From the NCBI RefSeq assembly GCF_049310885.1, contig NZ_JBMDYO010000010.1, forward strand, positions 7,031 to 71,030: DNA of 64,000 bases, read 5' to 3'. The notes under the pieces were generated by a model, which made no database searches, was not told the DNA's origin, and was given only the letters and a program-made list of their open reading frames with translations. This DNA is from CAYZJV01 sp049310885 (GTDB taxonomy: Bacteria; Spirochaetota; Spirochaetia; Sphaerochaetales; Sphaerochaetaceae). The position numbers were made by a program, and so were the translations under genes. Each line of letters opens with the position of its first letter. The first letter of the stretch is position 1. Of this stretch, positions 61,371 to 64,000 are shown in pieces.

Positions 61371-63822
61371 CCGCAAGTAACTGCATTCCACTGAGCGGGG
61401 CGAGCTTGAGAAAGGTGGAAATCGGGGTATAGAGAATGATGGCCAACAATGCCAGCGTTCCAAGATTGACGGCCCACATAACACGATCCTTCACGAGTTG
61501 CTTCGCTGAGTGATAGGCAAAGTCATGATTGGAGCTGTTGACCTGTACCAGGAACAGATTCGCCAGCATGATGATGGCAAGACCCATCGCGCGAGCTTCC
61601 GGTGCATTGGCAGAATTGCCGGCAAGTGTGATAAAATAAGCGCCAAAGGATGCAGCGAACACGAAAATACCTTGTAGGACACTCTTTCCCAGCATTCTGC
61701 CGGTGAGCAACTTCTCCTTTGGGTCACGGGGTGCACGATCCATCACATCCTCTTCCGCAGGCTGACGTTCCAGCACAATGGAGCAGGTCGGGTCAATCAA
61801 TACCTCCAGCAGCACCACATGCAACGGTAGAAGCATCAGTGCAGCGGGCTCTATCCCCAAAAGCGGAGCCAACAGGGAGGCTGCTGCAATAGGAATATGT
61901 ATGGTGAACACATAGCCAACCGCCTTGCGGATGTTGTCATAGATGCGCCTCCCGTCGCGGACTGTCTCCACTATGGTGGTAAAGTTGTCATCCATGAGAA
62001 TCAGATCGGAGGCTTCGCGCGAGACTTCGCTGCCGCGCTTGCCCATGGCAATGCCGATGTCAGCGTATTTGAGTGCTGGAGCGTCGTTGACACCGTCGCC
62101 TGTCATGGCCACAATCTCGCCGTTCTCCTTGAATGCCCTGACAATGCGCATCTTGTGTTCAGGGATGACGCGGGAGAAGATGGAAACGGTCTTCACTGCT
62201 TCCTGTAGTTCCCCGTCGCCCATAGCTTCAAGCTCTTCGCCTGTGATAATGTTTTCGCTGCCGGGGATACCGATTTTGTTGGCAATGGCAGAGGCTGTAA
62301 TCCCGTTGTCGCCGGTGATCATAACCACCCGAATGCCAGCTCGATTGCAAACGGCGATATCCTCTTTGACACTTTCACGGGGAGGGTCGGCAAGCCCCAC
62401 CAGACCCAGCAGAGTCAGACGGCAGTCGGTGATGACGGCAGGAATAGCGGATTCGTTTTCAGGCTTGGCAGTTGCAACGGCAATGACCCGCAGTCCCTGG
62501 GAGGATAGTGTTTTGATCTGTGACTCGATAGTCCGTCGCTCCTCTTCTCCTAACTTGCAGATGCTCAAGATACGTTCAGGGCTCCCCTTGGCGGCAATAA
62601 TCAGATGACCCTTCTTTCGCCAGACATGGCCCATCATCTTCAACTCATTGGTAAAAGCGTACTCACTGACAAATTCGTTGGAGAAGAGGCTTTCTTTTGT
62701 GATGCCATAATCCTCGCAGTAGCGGAGCATGGCTTTTTCCATGGGGTCATACGCATCAGTTTCACAACCCAATCCCATGGTTTCCACCAATTCCTGCTCT
62801 GTGGCACCGCTTGTCGTCCAGACATCCTGTACGGTCATCTGGTTCATGGTGATGGTGCCGGTTTTATCTACGCAGAGAACGGAGACCGCTCCAAGCGTTT
62901 CCACGCTGGGTAGCTTGCGAACAAGTGAGTTTTTCTTAGCCAACCGCCAGGCACCCATGGAAAGGAACACAGTAAGAATGACCGGAAATTCTTCTGGTAT
63001 CATGGCCATGGCCAGCGTAACGCCGGAAAGTATACTTTCAATCAGACGATCCATAATTGTATGATCGGGAATGTTGAACCATGTGAACACCGCTACCAGA
63101 GCAAAGAGCACTCCCGCAATAATTGCACAGGTCTTTACAAGCTTGCCTGTTTGTTTTTGCAGCGGTGTGTCCTCATTGGGAGCGGCAATCACTCCCAGGC
63201 CGATTTTCCCGTATTCGGTCTGCACGCCTATCGTATCCACCTGTACAACAGCGTTGCCCTGGGTAACAAGAGTGCCCGCATAACAATAATCCTTGCGCCA
63301 ATGATCCTTTGTTGGTTCAGTGCTTTCCGTAGGAGTTTTCCATACGCCCTCTGCCTCCCCAGTAAGGGAAGACTCATCCACGCATAAATCTGCGCAACGC
63401 AAAACTAAACCATCTGCTGGGATCTTCACGCCCTCGTGAATCATCATAAGATCACCTGGCACCAGATCAACGCTGGCAATCTGTTGTTCCTTGCCGTCAC
63501 GGATAACGGTGCAATGGGGAGCAGACAAATCCTTCAATGCGTTCAGGGTTTTATCGGTTTTCCATTCTTGGATCACATCAATACTGATGATGCCGACGAC
63601 GAAAATGAGCATGATAGCGCCATCTCGTGGTTCTCCAAGCAGGAAATAAATAATCGCAGCGACAATGAGCAGCAAAAACATCGGCTCACAGATGATATGA
63701 AAGACTTTTTTTAAAAGGCTTTCTTTCTTCTGCTGTGCCAGCTCGTTCTTGCCGTACTGGGCCTGCAATCGTTTTGCTTCGACAGAGGTTAGCCCTGTCA
63801 TGTTCAGTCTGTAGGTTGTCAT
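61279..63822 (-). CDS. P-type cation-transporting ATPase
   Basis: An 847-residue P2-type ATPase. Phosphorylation site Asp319 lies in CVDKTGTITMN. TGEAE (~154), GDGVNDAPALKYADIGIAMG and about ten membrane helices complete the fold. The fourth-helix ion-site motif reads IPEEFPVILTVF rather than the PEGLP of SERCA/PacL pumps, so the ion is not obvious; calcium or another cation is possible. Start at 63822 has GGGGGA ahead, and the frame runs 23 codons further. The 3' end overlaps a truncated ATC-hydrolase start. Confidence 0.93.
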   Translation of the reverse strand: MTTYRLNMTGLTSVEAKRLQAQYGKNELAQQKKESLLKKVFHIICEPMFLLLIVAAIIYFLLGEPRDGAIMLIFVVGIISIDVIQEWKTDKTLNALKDLSAPHCTVIRDGKEQQIASVDLVPGDLMMIHEGVKIPADGLVLRCADLCVDESSLTGEAEGVWKTPTESTEPTKDHWRKDYCYAGTLVTQGNAVVQVDTIGVQTEYGKIGLGVIAAPNEDTPLQKQTGKLVKTCAIIAGVLFALVAVFTWFNIPDHTIMDRLIESILSGVTLAMAMIPEEFPVILTVFLSMGAWRLAKKNSLVRKLPSVETLGAVSVLCVDKTGTITMNQMTVQDVWTTSGATEQELVETMGLGCETDAYDPMEKAMLRYCEDYGITKESLFSNEFVSEYAFTNELKMMGHVWRKKGHLIIAAKGSPERILSICKLGEEERRTIESQIKTLSSQGLRVIAVATAKPENESAIPAVITDCRLTLLGLVGLADPPRESVKEDIAVCNRAGIRVVMITGDNGITASAIANKIGIPGSENIITGEELEAMGDGELQEAVKTVSIFSRVIPEHKMRIVRAFKENGEIVAMTGDGVNDAPALKYADIGIAMGKRGSEVSREASDLILMDDNFTTIVETVRDGRRIYDNIRKAVGYVFTIHIPIAAASLLAPLLGIEPAALMLLPLHVVLLEVLIDPTCSIVLERQPAEEDVMDRAPRDPKEKLLTGRMLGKSVLQGIFVFAASFGAYFITLAGNSANAPEARAMGLAIIMLANLFLVQVNSSNHDFAYHSAKQLVKDRVMWAVNLGTLALLAIILYTPISTFLKLAPLSGMQLLAALGLAAASVLWYELVKLMRRFKSMRRKCVE

Positions 63823-63891
63823 AAAAAGAATCCCCCATTTCCCGCTGCCATGTGGCAATGCGGTGTTATGATTTCTCTTTTGACACTCCAT

Positions 63892-64000
63892 TTGAGGTCA
63901 CCTGTTCCATAAGGCAAAAAAAATGGCTCAGTGAGTTTTTCTGGGGTTGGGGGGGAAGAGCAGGTGAAATAGATATGGAAATGGCAGGTCCAATCCTGTA
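63892..64000. other. Right end, no gene seen
   Basis: The last ~110 bases contain no supported gene. They probably include the promoter of the P-type ATPase gene. Confidence 0.4.

Noticed and set aside
1..64000. CRISPR array
   Set aside because: No series of regularly spaced repeats was seen anywhere; the repeats found are single inverted pairs or one direct duplication.

Overview
The window reads as a mosaic stretch of a bacterial chromosome from an anaerobic or fermentative organism. The HydE/HydF/HydG set for [FeFe]-hydrogenase maturation points that way. Gene families and mixed spirochaete/Firmicute flavour suggest a Spirochaetota member, perhaps Sphaerochaeta-like, but that is inference and no rRNA is present to fix it. 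No rRNA, tRNA or CRISPR array was found.

Layout. 1-9043: the packaging, head and connector module of an HK97-type prophage (GC-rich), preceded by an amidoligase / gamma-glutamylcyclotransferase pair. It ends abruptly inside a tail-tube gene. 9150-12884: FMN-riboswitch-controlled riboflavin operon ribD-ribE-ribBA-ribH (minus). 13249-17216: pantothenate/CoA operon panB-panC-coaC-coaB-coaX-panD (minus), with CoaB and CoaC as separate proteins. 17353-18078: gene debris. 18182-21623: NAD operon nadC-nadA-nadB. 22073-25047: PdxR-type regulator divergent from pdxS-pdxT. 25579-29973: accessory element with two large serine recombinases and small DNA-binding proteins. 29980-30258: Fic remnant. 30255-34334: hydrogenase maturation operon (TM1266-like regulator, hydF, hydG, hydE). 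35027-37508: AT-rich folate/pterin operon (queD-like, folE2, folP, folK). 37613-38488: transposase debris. 38489-41450: a second, diverged pdxR/pdxST locus. 41681-41992: symporter remnant. 42239-43006: membrane-anchored LuxR regulator.

The right part looks more like ordinary chromosome. 42998-49846 (minus) is a tightly overlapping operon of a polysaccharide nucleotide-sugar dehydratase, a NusG paralogue, sbcD and sbcC. It is followed by an aminotransferase, an enlarged PRPP synthetase, a small exported barrel-like protein, argH, a lipoprotein, thioredoxin, an alpha/beta hydrolase and a single-strand-binding protein. At 58292-63822 comes another serine recombinase, an ATC-hydrolase-family protein, a frameshifted ketopantoate reductase and a P-type ATPase. 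The ATPase tail and ATC-hydrolase head are duplicated on either side of the broken reductase.

The striking theme is the density of cofactor synthesis. Riboflavin/FMN, pantothenate to phosphopantetheine, NAD, PLP (twice), folate/pterin and H-cluster assembly all lie within about 32 kb. They are arranged as separate operons of differing base composition, with transposase and recombinase debris between them. This looks like a cofactor island built by repeated acquisition. Its only visible ketopantoate reductase gene (panE, 44 kb away) is broken, so that step must be supplied elsewhere.
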